This document shows, one piece after another, positions 40,969 to 49,692 of a stretch of 64,000 bases of DNA. The DNA comes from Pseudonocardia sp. TRM90224 (GTDB lineage: Bacteria > Actinomycetota > Actinomycetes > Mycobacteriales > Pseudonocardiaceae). Under the pieces are notes generated by a model that was given only the letters and a program-made list of their open reading frames with translations, did no database searches and was not told where the DNA came from. The position numbers were made by a program, and so were the translations under genes. The first letter of the stretch is position 1, and every line of letters starts with the position of its first letter. Location of the stretch: the NCBI RefSeq assembly GCF_021245725.1, contig NZ_JAJGSX010000022.1, positions 1 to 64,000 on the forward strand, given 5' to 3'.

Positions 40969-41388
40969 ATGAGAACGATCTTCGACATCGCCCTGTGGCT
41001 GGCCGCAGTCGGGCACTTCACGCTGCTGACCGTCAGCGTCAACGTCCCCCGCCAGCTGAAGTGGCGCACCGAGCTGGCCGTCCTGTCGCCGATGAACCGC
41101 AAGTTGCTGTGGATCTACGGCGGGTACGTCGTGTTCACGTACCTGGCCTTCGCCGTGCTGACGCTGGTCCTGCACGACGAGCTGCTGAACGGCGACAAGG
41201 CGGCTCTTGCGCTGGCGATCTTCATCGGCCTGTACTGGCTCGTCCGGCTGGCGATCGACCCGTGGATGGGCAAGTCCGCGTGGCCGAAGGGGCGGTTCTT
41301 CACCATCGCCTACATCGCGCTCGACCTGCTCTTCGCCTACTTCGCCTGCACCTACCTGGGCCTGGCGATCTGGCACGCCGTCACCTGA
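40969..41388 (+). CDS. small membrane protein, partner of the MBOAT gene
   Basis: A 139-residue protein with about four hydrophobic helices, including one with G-H-F-T-L-L and one with Y-I-A-L-D-L-L-F-A-Y-F. The start ATG lies 2 bases after the MBOAT stop, so the two form an operon. I do not recognise the family. A role in lipid or wall modification together with the acyltransferase is inferred from position only. Confidence 0.72.
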   Translation: MRTIFDIALWLAAVGHFTLLTVSVNVPRQLKWRTELAVLSPMNRKLLWIYGGYVVFTYLAFAVLTLVLHDELLNGDKAALALAIFIGLYWLVRLAIDPWMGKSAWPKGRFFTIAYIALDLLFAYFACTYLGLAIWHAVT

Positions 41389-41398
41389 CGTGGAACCT

Positions 41399-42235
41399 TC
41401 AGGACGACAGGAAGTCGACGAGCGCGCCGGTGAGCTCGCTCGGCCGGTCCTCGTGCAGGAGGTGGCCGGCGTCGGCGAACACCCTGAGGTCGGCTCCCGG
41501 GATTCGGGCTGCGAGGTCGCGCCCCCGGTCCACGGGGACCCACCCGTCGTCCTCGCCCCAGCAGACGAGAACGGGTACGTCGATCGTCGCGTAGCGGGCC
41601 TGCATCGAGTCGGTGTAGCGCTGGTCGTCGAGCCGTGCGGCGAGCTGGCGGTAGAACGCCGCCTGGCCGTCGCCGCCGAGCCACGGCTCCATGAGCGCGT
41701 CGAGGGTGGCCGGATGCAGGCCGGGGCTGCTGGCGGAGTTCACGTACTCCCGCAGCACCGCGTGGTGCACCGGCGCCGGCAGGCGCGCGAAGACGTCGGC
41801 GTGCTCGCCGACCAACTGCGAGAACGGGCTTCCCCACGGCGGCAGGGCGACGGCGTCGACCAGCGCGAGCTTCCGGTACGCCGCGCCGTGCAGCAGGTGC
41901 GCACCGAGCGCGACGGCGCCGCCGGAGTCGTGGGCGAGCACGGTCGGCTCGGCCAGGCCCCACTCGTCCAGCAGCTCGACGAAGACGCTGCTCTGCATCG
42001 CCAGCGAGACGTCCTGCCCCTCGGCCTTCTCCGACGACCCGTACCCGGGCATGTCCCAGACGTGGACGCGGTGGTGTCGGGCGAGCGTCCGGGCGATGCC
42101 GCGCCAGACGTACGACGAGAACGGCGTCCCGTGCAGGAGCACGACGGGATCGGCGGCCGGGTCGCCGATGCACTCCCATCGGACGACACCCGCCTTGCTG
42201 CGGTAGGTGTTCGGCAACTGCCAGCGGCCCGTCAC
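41399..42235 (-). CDS. alpha/beta hydrolase, haloalkane-dehalogenase-like
   Basis: A 278-residue protein with H-G-T-P (residues 35-38, oxyanion region), an elbow reading A-H-D-S-G-G whose middle residue is Asp, and D-A-G-H-L-L-H-E-D near the end for the base. An Asp nucleophile is typical of haloalkane dehalogenases and epoxide hydrolases rather than esterases, so those activities are the best guess; the trailing Ser does not change this. It is convergent with the small membrane gene, 10 bases apart. Confidence 0.82.
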   Translation of the reverse strand: MTGRWQLPNTYRSKAGVVRWECIGDPAADPVVLLHGTPFSSYVWRGIARTLARHHRVHVWDMPGYGSSEKAEGQDVSLAMQSSVFVELLDEWGLAEPTVLAHDSGGAVALGAHLLHGAAYRKLALVDAVALPPWGSPFSQLVGEHADVFARLPAPVHHAVLREYVNSASSPGLHPATLDALMEPWLGGDGQAAFYRQLAARLDDQRYTDSMQARYATIDVPVLVCWGEDDGWVPVDRGRDLAARIPGADLRVFADAGHLLHEDRPSELTGALVDFLSS

Positions 42236-42307
42236 CCGGCCATGATCGCTGGTTCAGGCGGCGAGCGCATGACTGCGCAGGCTTGGCTCTGCGAGGTAGC
42301 GCTGACG

Positions 42308-42440
42308 GTGCCAAAAGTATCGACTCACCGTGCTGAAAGTGTCGACTCACCGTGCTGAAAGTGTCGACTCACCGCTCTGGAACGTGGGACTCGCCCGCCG
42401 GAACGTGGGACTCGCCCGCTGGGGCGTGGGACTCGCGCCC
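42308..42440 (+). repeat. tandem repeat of GACTCRCC units (family C, locus 2)
   Basis: The core GACTC occurs at 42322, 42344, 42366, 42388, 42409 and 42430, thus with spacing 22, 22, 22, 21, 21. Early units are like the later units of locus 1 (GTGTCGACTCACCGTGC), the last ones have GTGGGACTCGCCCGC. The array lies between the alpha/beta hydrolase start and the stop of the PH-like gene. Confidence 0.88.
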
Positions 42441-43213
42441 TATACGGCCACGAGGGCTGACGGCAGCACGATCGTGCCGAGGGCCACGACGACTAGCAGG
42501 GCGATCGCGGCGAGGAGGCGCACCGGCGATACCGACGCTCGGCGGCGGCGTGCGCCGACCAGGTGTGCGACGAGCGCGATCACGCCGAGCGTGCTGAAGA
42601 TGATGCCGACCACCATCAGCGACGTGACGAACCCGATCTCCGAGATCAGCGCCAGCGATATCGGGGCGCCGAGGAACCCGGTGACGATCGCCGGGGCGAC
42701 CCACCAGCCGCGCAGCGCCACGTACGGCCGTGCGGCATCCTCCCGTCGCTTGGCCGCGGCCCGTTCCGTCGGTGTCGGCGGGATCTGCGCGGGCGGGCGC
42801 CATCGCGTGCCGCGGTGCGCCGTCCACCACGCGACGACGGTTCGGTGCTGGTCGGCCGGGTCGCCGCTGGGCGGCAGCGGCAGCCACTCGCCGTCGACCA
42901 GCAGGAAGACCTGGTGCGCGCCGTGCACCGTGCCGACCTCGCGCCACGGCACCGTCCGCGAGCCCACCGCGCCGGTGATGCGCACGTGCTCGCGCTCCAG
43001 CGTCGTGGCCGAGCGCAGCGCCCAGAGGACCGCGAATGCGATCACCGCGAACACGACCACGGCGATCAGGACCGACACCCAGCCGGGCAGCTCCATGGCT
43101 CCGAGCCCGGCGAGGGTTCCCGTCACCAGCGACGCCGCCGAGATCAGGATCGCGGCTACCGTGCCCCCGCTCGCGTCGCGATAGCTGACCGGTTCGTGGA
43201 AGTCCGGACTCAT
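42440..43213 (-). CDS. membrane protein with PH-like middle domain
   Basis: A 257-residue protein with two N-terminal helices (residues 20-70), a soluble middle starting with T-L-E-R-E-H-V-R-I-T-G and W-R-E-V-G-T-V-H like a bacterial PH domain, and two to three C-terminal helices. The start ATG 43213 is preferred because the longer frame upstream overlaps the kinase gene. The family is a general actinobacterial PH-domain membrane type without a known role. It follows the kinase gene on the same strand and could be a partner. Confidence 0.75.
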   Translation of the reverse strand: MSPDFHEPVSYRDASGGTVAAILISAASLVTGTLAGLGAMELPGWVSVLIAVVVFAVIAFAVLWALRSATTLEREHVRITGAVGSRTVPWREVGTVHGAHQVFLLVDGEWLPLPPSGDPADQHRTVVAWWTAHRGTRWRPPAQIPPTPTERAAAKRREDAARPYVALRGWWVAPAIVTGFLGAPISLALISEIGFVTSLMVVGIIFSTLGVIALVAHLVGARRRRASVSPVRLLAAIALLVVVALGTIVLPSALVAV

Positions 43214-43258
43214 GCAGCGCGTCTCCCCGGGAGGTCGAGAGGTCGACCTTAGGGGGTC

Positions 43259-43290
43259 CGTCACCCGTTCGTGATCACGAAACGGTGACG
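43259..43290 (-). terminator. hairpin behind the kinase gene
   Basis: The stem pairs CGTCACCCGTTCGTGAT with ATCACGAAACGGTGACG (15 of 17 positions). It starts 9 bases after the kinase stop and precedes the PH gene. No U-run follows, as is common in actinomycetes, so terminator is inferred. Confidence 0.5.
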
Positions 43291-43298
43291 CTCGACCG

Positions 43299-45221
43299 TC
43301 ACCGGTAGGCGGACGTGACCACCACGGTGACGGTCGAAGCGGAGGCTCCGCCGATGAGGTAGGTGAACATCCCGTTGGGGGAGACGCGGAGGTGGTCCCG
43401 TTCTTCTCCGTCGATGGTGAATTCCTCGACGGCGTGGCTCCGGGTCGCATCGACCATCGATACCGTCCGCCCGTTGAGCAGGACGCGGATGTTCCTGCCG
43501 TCCGTGGAGGCGTGCATGTCGTCGACGGCGGCCGGTCGCCCCGCCAGGTTCGGCAGCGGGGTGAGGCTGATGGGGCGCAGCTTCTGGGCGTTGGATCCGT
43601 AGATTTCGACGGTGCTGCCGCGAGCCAGGAAGGCCCTGTTCCCTTCGTCCATCGCGACGGTGGTGACGTCGAACGAGTCGATCTTGTAGGCGAGCGCCTC
43701 CGTGGCGGCATCGACCACGGTGAGTCCTTCCGGATTCCGGACGTAGACGTACCGGCCGCCGGGGCTGAACCGCGGGCTGCGCACGTCGAGGCCCGACCGG
43801 TCCGACATCGGGATCGGGTCGGGGTCGACGGTGTTCGTCCGGGTGTCGATCGCGGTGAGCGAATAGCGCCGGGTGAAGTCCTGCATCAGGACGAACGCCT
43901 TCGGATCGTGCGGGGCCACCGCGATCCCGACCGCGACCTGCGGCGTGCTGATCCTCGCCTTCTCCTGCAACGAGGAAGTGTCGATGACCGCGACGGCGCC
44001 CGCTGTCGTCACGTACGCCTCCGGGCGGTCGGGGGAGAGCGCGATGCTCGTTGCGTGCGGCAACGGGATCGAACGCAGGATCTGTGACGTCGCGGTGTCG
44101 ACAACACCGATCCCGGCATTCGTGGCGACGAAGGCTTGGTTGCCGTCACCGGAGAACGCGACGTCGTTCACGGTGTCGCTGAACTGTATTTTTGTCGAAC
44201 TGACGACTTTCGGCTGCTGAGCCAGGTAGATGCTGAACGCGATGATCACGACGACGGCGGTGGCGGCCGCGATCCAGCGGACGGGATGCCACTTCCGCCG
44301 GACGGGCGGGCGCAGGTCGACCGTGGCCCGAGCTGCCGGATCGGCTACGGGCAGCGGGGGCGCGGGCGCGGGCTCCACGACGATCGGGCCGTGTGCCGGC
44401 GTAGTCCCGAGCGCCAGGCGGGCTGCCTCGGCCAGCGCGGCCGCGGAGGGCGTGCGCTGCTCCGGGTCCTTCGCCAGCGCGTGCGCGATGACGTCGTCCA
44501 TCGCGGGCGGGATCCCTGGGAGGACCAAGCTCGGCCTGGGCGGCGGCGCCTGCTGGTGCGCGTTCATGACGGCGTAGATGTTGGTCGAGTCGAACGGCTG
44601 CCGGCCGGTGAGGGTCTCGTGCAGCACGCACCCGAGCGCGTAGATGTCGGTGCGGTGGTCGCCGTCGCCGGAGAAGCGTTCCGGCGCCATGTAGGCCGGG
44701 GTGCCGACGACGCTGCCCGATCGTGAGATCCGGGAGACGTCGCCGGCGTGCGAGATCCCGAAATCGATCAGGTAGACGTGGTCGTCCGCGTCGACGGTGT
44801 TGACGAGGATGTTGGACGGCTTGATGTCGCGGTGCACCGTGCCCGAGCGGTGCGCGACGGTCAGGGCTTTGGCGACTTGGCCGATGATGCCGAGCGCACG
44901 CTGCGGTGGGAGCGGCCCATGCTGTTCGAGCAGCTCGCCGAGGTCCGTCCCGGAGATCAGCGCCATGTCGATGAACAGGTGCCCGTCGATCTCGCCGTAG
45001 TCGTGGATCGGGACGATGTAGGGGGAGCTCAGCTTCGCGGAGAGCGCCGCTTCCCGGCGGAACCGGCGGGCGAAGTCGGGGTCGTCGCCCCACCAGGGGC
45101 TGAGCCGCTTCAGCGCGACGATGCGGTCCTTGCGGGTGTCGCGAGCCCGCCAGACCTCGCCCATACCGCCGCGACCGATGAGGGAGATCAGGCTGTACGG
45201 CCCGAAGATCTCCTCAGCCAT
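43299..45221 (-). CDS. receptor-type Ser/Thr protein kinase with C-terminal beta-propeller
   Basis: A 640-residue protein. Kinase domain residues 9-270: Gly loop GRGGMGEV (16-23), Lys38, H-R-D (130-132), D-F-G (153-155), A-P-E (179-181). A Pro-rich linker follows, then a membrane helix at about 316-334. The rest (340-640) has repeated units like N-D-V-A-F-S-G-D-G-N-Q-A-F-V and A-V-I-D-T-S-S, a YVTN/YncE-type propeller. The layout matches PknD-like kinases, with the propeller outside sensing a ligand. Confidence 0.92.
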   Translation of the reverse strand: MAEEIFGPYSLISLIGRGGMGEVWRARDTRKDRIVALKRLSPWWGDDPDFARRFRREAALSAKLSSPYIVPIHDYGEIDGHLFIDMALISGTDLGELLEQHGPLPPQRALGIIGQVAKALTVAHRSGTVHRDIKPSNILVNTVDADDHVYLIDFGISHAGDVSRISRSGSVVGTPAYMAPERFSGDGDHRTDIYALGCVLHETLTGRQPFDSTNIYAVMNAHQQAPPPRPSLVLPGIPPAMDDVIAHALAKDPEQRTPSAAALAEAARLALGTTPAHGPIVVEPAPAPPLPVADPAARATVDLRPPVRRKWHPVRWIAAATAVVVIIAFSIYLAQQPKVVSSTKIQFSDTVNDVAFSGDGNQAFVATNAGIGVVDTATSQILRSIPLPHATSIALSPDRPEAYVTTAGAVAVIDTSSLQEKARISTPQVAVGIAVAPHDPKAFVLMQDFTRRYSLTAIDTRTNTVDPDPIPMSDRSGLDVRSPRFSPGGRYVYVRNPEGLTVVDAATEALAYKIDSFDVTTVAMDEGNRAFLARGSTVEIYGSNAQKLRPISLTPLPNLAGRPAAVDDMHASTDGRNIRVLLNGRTVSMVDATRSHAVEEFTIDGEERDHLRVSPNGMFTYLIGGASASTVTVVVTSAYR

Positions 45222-45272
45222 GCACCACCCCCCTCACCCGCGGGCCACCATATAGGACCTCCGGGGGCGGTC

Positions 45273-45605
45273 AGGGCGGACAGGCTTGCCGTCGATGAGC
45301 TGGCGGCCACCGGCGACGTCGAGGTGGCTGCCGTAGCGGGCCGGGCCGGGGTTAGCGTCGGGCTGCCGTACCGCTACTTCGGCACGAGGAGCGGCCTGCT
45401 GACGGCGGTGCTCTCCGCCTTCTACGACCGGCTCGACGATGCGGTCATCACCAAGCAGTTCGCCGGCCGCACATGGCACGAGCGGGAACGTGCCAGGGTC
45501 AGGGCCTGGGTCGCGATCGCGCTGACCAGGTCGCCGCGGCCGCCGGGTACCCAGGTCGCCGACGAGGTGTGGGCGTTCGTCGCCGGAGCGGCGGCGACGG
45601 CATGA
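45273..45605 (+). pseudogene. TetR regulator remnant (N-terminal part, no start)
   Basis: About 110 codons encode V-A-A-V-A-G-R-A-G-V-S-V-G-L-P-Y-R-Y-F-G-T-R-S-G-L-L, a clear TetR helix-turn-helix, but there is no start codon before it and the first helix is cut short. The ligand-binding domain ends after about 65 residues, at TGA 45603-45605, right where the dioxygenase remnant starts (ATGA). Confidence 0.75.
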
Positions 45606-46015
45606 GCGGGCAACCGGAGGTGTGCCGCGCCACGGTCTGGGCGATCGACGAGTTCACCGAGGAGAACGGCGCCACCGTCGTCGTACCCGGCAGCCACCGC
45701 TGGCCGGACGGCCGGACCCCGACCGGAACCGATGCGCGCCACGCCGCCGTGATGCCGGCCGGCTCCTGCATCCTGTTCGTCGGCACGCTCTGGCACGGCG
45801 GCGGCGCCAACCGCAGCGCCGCGCCGCGGCTTGCCGCCACGGCGCAGTACTGCCAGCCGTGGCTGCGCACCCAGGAGGCGTTCACGCTCTCCACCAGCGC
45901 TGATGTCGTCCGGGAGGTCTCGGAGGAGATCCGCGGGATGCTCGGCTACAGCATCCACCCGCCGTTCGTGGGCATGGTCGACGGGGCGCACCCCGAGCGC
46001 GTCCTCGACCCTTGA
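45602..46015 (+). pseudogene. phytanoyl-CoA dioxygenase remnant (C-terminal half)
   Basis: The piece encodes W-A-I-D-E-F-T-E-E-N-G-A-T-V-V-V-P-G-S-H-R-W, then L-W-H-G-G-G-A-N-R-S and the usual C-terminus ending at 46015. That is the second half of the PhyH family. The first Fe-binding H-x-D of the family is missing with the N-terminal half, so it should be inactive. It reads as the 3' end of a once longer gene, out of frame with the TetR remnant before it. Confidence 0.8.
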
Positions 46016-46022
46016 GCCTCGT

Positions 46023-46757
46023 TCAGTCGGACGGCCCGCGCTGCGCCGGCACCGTCACCAGCCGCTCGGCGTCCGAGCGGTAGATGTCGACCTCGGTGCC
46101 GATGGCCGCCTGCTTCCACATCCCCATCCGGGCAAGGGCTGCCGCGACGCCGGCGGCGTCCTCGCGCAGCGGGATGTGGTCGACCACCAGGAAGCCACCC
46201 GGCCGCAACCCGGAGCAGAGCGCGGCAGCGGCGTCATCGACGTTGTGCACGTGTTCGAAGATCTCGAACGCGGTGATGGCGTCGTACTGCGCCACCGGCA
46301 GCTGCTCGGTGCACAGGTTGATGAACGTCGCGTCGATCCGACGCCGACCGAGTCGGAACCGGGCGAAGTCCAGCACCTCCGGCGTGATCTCGGCGAGCGT
46401 CGAACGCCATCCGGAGCGGACGAACAGCTCCGTCATGACGCCGACGCCGGAGCCGACGTCGAGGTGCCGGCGGCCTTCGCAATGCCGGTCGAGCCACGCG
46501 AGCGCGGCGACGATCGACGGTGGCTCGGCCGTCCGCGTCATCGTGTAGGCGTGCCAGAGCAGGGCGCTCGCGCGCAGCCGCCCCGGCCCGTCGTCGTGGC
46601 TCCCGATCGGGTAGTAGGTGGCGAGGTCGTCGATCACGGAGTCGCGCGGGGTCAGCCCGTCGTGCGCGATGCAGTCGGCGTAGAGGGCGTGCAGGCTCGA
46701 AACGGAGGCGTGCCGCGACCGGGTGATGCGGTGCGTGAGCGTCTGGACGATGGACAT
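46023..46757 (-). CDS. class I SAM-dependent methyltransferase
   Basis: A 244-residue protein with motif I L-D-V-G-S-G-V-G-V (around residue 99), then E-I-T-P-E-V-L, and F-E-H-V-H-N-V-D-D after T-A-F-E-I. Good fold signature for a class I methyltransferase. The substrate is unknown. The gene lies next to the decayed TetR/PhyH pieces and stops 7 bases from the PhyH remnant, convergently. A GGTGAGC...GCTCACC inverted repeat lies upstream at about 46779-46797, perhaps an operator. Confidence 0.85.
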   Translation of the reverse strand: MSIVQTLTHRITRSRHASVSSLHALYADCIAHDGLTPRDSVIDDLATYYPIGSHDDGPGRLRASALLWHAYTMTRTAEPPSIVAALAWLDRHCEGRRHLDVGSGVGVMTELFVRSGWRSTLAEITPEVLDFARFRLGRRRIDATFINLCTEQLPVAQYDAITAFEIFEHVHNVDDAAAALCSGLRPGGFLVVDHIPLREDAAGVAAALARMGMWKQAAIGTEVDIYRSDAERLVTVPAQRGPSD

Positions 46758-46908
46758 CGGCGCGGTCCCCTCGAGGTCGGTGAGCGGGGTGGCTCACCCC
46801 GGCTTTCCTCTTACGTTCACCACGTTAAGAGCGGGGTGGTGAGGGGATGGGACGCGAATGGTTAGCGGACGACCAAACCTTTCTGTGCAGTTCATAAGAA
46901 GATTTTGG

Positions 46909-47948
46909 TCAGCCTCCCAGCATTCGACCGGCCCGTTCGCCGGCGGCGAGCGCGTCCCCGTTCCCGCGGGCGTGGGACTCGACGGCGACCTCCACGAACT
47001 TGATCGCGTGCTCGTCGCCGCTCGCGACGGCGCGGTCGACAACCGTGTGTATGTCCTCTGCGCCGACGTCAACCGCGTCCGCGGTCGGCGCTTGCGCCTC
47101 GTGCGCGGGTCGGTAGGCCGCGATGATCGTTGCGCTCACCGCCCAGGCCATGTCGTACGTTGCGGCCCACATCGTCTCGGGCAGCGTCGGCAGCACGAGC
47201 GCGGCGGCGCGCGGCGCGGGTCGCGGCATGCACGAGCAGCACGGGACTGCCGTGCGCCCAGCGCCGGTAGCGGGCGACGGCCAGGTCCACCAGCTCGTCG
47301 AGCGCCCCGGGCACCGACGCGGCGGACCCGGCAGGTCGGGCGGAGCTGATCACCTGCGACCACGCCGGGATCTCGGCCAGGCGCGCGAGCCGGGTGCGGG
47401 TGCCCCCTTCCGCCTCGATGACGGGGAGTCGCTCCATGGCCTCGTCGACGCCCACCGTCCCCGACGGCGCCGGGTCGCCGTGCAGCGGCTGCCAGCGCGC
47501 CGCCCAGTAGCCGAGCGCCTGCCCGAGCTCGTCGAGCCGCTGCGGTGTGACGTGCTCGCGCAACGCCCGCACGGCGTGCCCGGTGCGGATCAGCCCGTGC
47601 GTCGACGACGCGATCGCGCCGGGGAGCAGCCGGGGCCACCACTGCGCGAGCAGGTCCTCCCACGGCCGGTCGTGCACCCGGCTGCCGAAGAACTGCAGCC
47701 AGTCGCCGAGCCGCGACGGGTCGCCCAGCGGCTCCCGCCAGCCGCGGTCGTCGATCGCCCACCGCGGGCTGGGCTCGCCCTCCAGGCGCTTCGTGTAGGC
47801 GCCCACCCAGTCCTCGACGACGTCTGCGCGGCCGAGCCGGATGAGCGTCGGCGGCCATCGGGCCGTGGTTGGTCAGCCACCCGTCGAACTCCGGCCCGGT
47901 GCAGCTGAACCGCTCGTACGCCTCGTCACGCAGCTCGTCAGATCCCAT
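46909..47948 (-). pseudogene. questin-oxidase-like (DUF4243) gene broken by two frameshifts
   Basis: Three frames together give one protein of about 345 residues. Frame 1 (47948 to about 47850) starts M-G-S-D-E-L-R and has F-D-G-W-L-T-N-H-G-P-M. Frame 2 (about 47850 to 47235) has E-D-W-V-G-A-Y-T-K-R-L and L-G-D-W-L-Q-F-F. Frame 3 (47235 to 46909) has P-R-A-A-A-L-V-L-P-T-L-P. The N-H-G-P-M and G-D-W motifs fit the questin oxidase family. Two indels, near 47850 and near 47235, inactivate it. Confidence 0.72.
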
Positions 47949-48069
47949 GTCGACGATCCTCGGAGCTGAAGTCGGCTAGAGGTCAAGAGCCTCGGGATCG
48001 ACGGGCGCCGCAGGCCGCGTTCGGGCCGACGGCATACTTCCGGGTCACGGCGATGGAAGGATTCGCACG

Positions 48070-49290
48070 TTGCTCACATGGACGGCACGTCGGCGGTCTG
48101 CCGCACGGGGAACGGTCATCGGGCTGGCCATCGGGCTGCTCGTCGCGGGTTGTGGCGGTGCGCCGACGGCAACCGCGCCGCCCGCGGCGGCGCCGCCGAC
48201 GCGGCAGCTGTACGTCAGCCCCACCGGCTCGGACAACAACGACGGGTCGGAAGGCTCCCCGTTCAAGACGATCCAGGCCGGGCTCGACGCGGCCCAGCCC
48301 GGCACCGTGGTCAACCTCGCGCCCGGCGTCTACAGCGAGCGCGTTGAGACGCAGCGCGACGGCACTGCGGCGGCGCCGATCGTGATCAAGGGGCCGGAGA
48401 CGGGCAAGGAGAAGAGCGGGCGCTACAAGGCGACGCTGCACTTCACCGGCCGGATCTTCAGCATCAACCACAGCCACTACACGCTGGAAGGCTTCACCAT
48501 CGACGGTGAGGAACAGCTGACCGGCACCACGTTCCCCACCGACTTCCGGCAGGCCGACGCCTTCAAGGACAAGGTCAAGGCGAAGGTCGAGGACAGCAAG
48601 CTGATCTACATCGGCGCCGCCGACGAGTCGCGCGACATCACCGGCGTCACGGTCAAGGACATGTTCCTGAGCAGCGCCGGCACCGAGTGCGTCCGGCTGC
48701 GGAACAACGCGCAGGGCAACTCGATCATCGACTCGGTGATCCAGTACTGCGGGCTGTTCGGCAAGAAGAAGGGCGACGGCGTCGCCCGCGCGCTCTACCA
48801 CAACGGAGAGGGCGTCTACATCGGAACGAGCCCGAAGTCGTCCGACCAGCCCATGGCCGCCGACGACGGCAGCTCGCGCAACACCGTCGCCCGCAACACC
48901 ATCCGGACGTTCGGCTCGGAGTGCTTCAACGTCAAGGAGAACGCGCACGACAACGTGTTCGAGGACAACATCTGCTCCGACAACGCCGAGTCCAGCGAGT
49001 TCCAGGGCAGCAACATCGAGCTGCGCGGACACTCCAACATCATCCGGAACAACCAGATCACCAACAGCGCGGGCGTCAGCCTGAAGATCAAGAGCGACGA
49101 CGAGAAGTACGACAAGGGCGGCAACGTCGTCCAGGGCAACCGGATCTCGGGCGCACCGACCGCGTTGCTGTTCGACTCGAAGGCGCCGCCCGGGGCGATG
49201 TGCGGGAACGTCGTGGAGACGCAGTCGGTCGTGTCCGCCGAGGACACCGACGACGACGCGGCGCCGCCGAACATCGCCGCACCCTGCTGA
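48070..49290 (+). CDS. secreted lipoprotein with right-handed beta-helix (pectate-lyase-like)
   Basis: A 406-residue protein. Signal region ends in L-L-V-A-G-C, a lipobox, so it should be a lipid-anchored outer-face protein. The mature part begins with Y-V-S-P-T-G-S-D-N-N-D-G-S-x-G-S-P-F-K-T-I-Q, the DUF1565 opening, followed by many N-x-I and G-N strands typical of a parallel beta-helix. The TTG start at 48070 has GGAAGG 9 bases upstream. It could bind or cleave polysaccharide; no catalytic pattern is obvious. Confidence 0.83.
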   Translation: MLTWTARRRSAARGTVIGLAIGLLVAGCGGAPTATAPPAAAPPTRQLYVSPTGSDNNDGSEGSPFKTIQAGLDAAQPGTVVNLAPGVYSERVETQRDGTAAAPIVIKGPETGKEKSGRYKATLHFTGRIFSINHSHYTLEGFTIDGEEQLTGTTFPTDFRQADAFKDKVKAKVEDSKLIYIGAADESRDITGVTVKDMFLSSAGTECVRLRNNAQGNSIIDSVIQYCGLFGKKKGDGVARALYHNGEGVYIGTSPKSSDQPMAADDGSSRNTVARNTIRTFGSECFNVKENAHDNVFEDNICSDNAESSEFQGSNIELRGHSNIIRNNQITNSAGVSLKIKSDDEKYDKGGNVVQGNRISGAPTALLFDSKAPPGAMCGNVVETQSVVSAEDTDDDAAPPNIAAPC

Positions 49291-49322
49291 CCGGCTGGTC
49301 CGAACCGAAGAGGGGGAAGCAC

Positions 49323-49628
49323 GTGGTTGCACGGATCTGGAACGCGAAGGCCACCGAGGAGGGCGCCCGGCGTTATCACGAGCACTTCGTCGGGGCCGTG
49401 CAACCCGCGCTGGAGGGGACGAGCGGGTTCCGCGGCGCCATGCTGCTCGAACGCGCCGGGGACGAAGGCGTCGACATCCAGGTCGTCACGCTCTGGGAGT
49501 CGCTCGACGCGATCCGCAACTTCGCGGGCGCCGACATCGACACCGCAGTGGTGGAACAGGCCGCACAGGAAGCGCTGCTGACCTTCGACAAGAAAGTCAC
49601 GCACCACACGGTGACAGCCCAGGTATGA
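49323..49628 (+). CDS. antibiotic-biosynthesis-monooxygenase-like small protein
   Basis: A 101-residue protein starting V-V-A-R-I-W-N-A-K-A-T, with G-F-R-G-A-M-L-L-E-R and V-V-T-L-W-E-S-L-D-A-I-R-N-F-A-G. This is the ABM-type dimeric alpha/beta-barrel fold. The start GTG has GAGGGGGA before it. It lies 32 bases after the lipoprotein gene, so the two may share a transcript. The family includes heme-degrading and quinone-oxidising enzymes; the role is unknown. Confidence 0.8.
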   Translation: MVARIWNAKATEEGARRYHEHFVGAVQPALEGTSGFRGAMLLERAGDEGVDIQVVTLWESLDAIRNFAGADIDTAVVEQAAQEALLTFDKKVTHHTVTAQV

Positions 49629-49630
49629 CC

Positions 49631-49691
49631 GTCGACAACGACGTTCTGGCTGTTGTGAGCGCTAACAAACGGCCAGAACGTCGTTGTCGAC
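49631..49691. repeat. 61-bp palindromic element, copy 2 (family A)
   Basis: The arms match copy 1 in the first and last 12 bases and pair at 23 of 24 positions. It lies exactly between two convergent genes, 2 bases after the monooxygenase stop and 1 base from the NmrA-like stop, so it could serve as a two-way terminator. Confidence 0.9.
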
Positions 49692-49692
49692 G

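Noticed and set aside
45219..45605. Intact TetR gene with a start inside the kinase 5' region.
   Set aside because: No start codon in the right frame precedes the helix-turn-helix, and the ATG at 45220 is in another frame.
49323..49628. Possibility that the monooxygenase-like protein extends to 48687 in the same frame.
   Set aside because: The upstream part overlaps the lipoprotein gene and has shadow composition; the GTG at 49323 has its own binding site.
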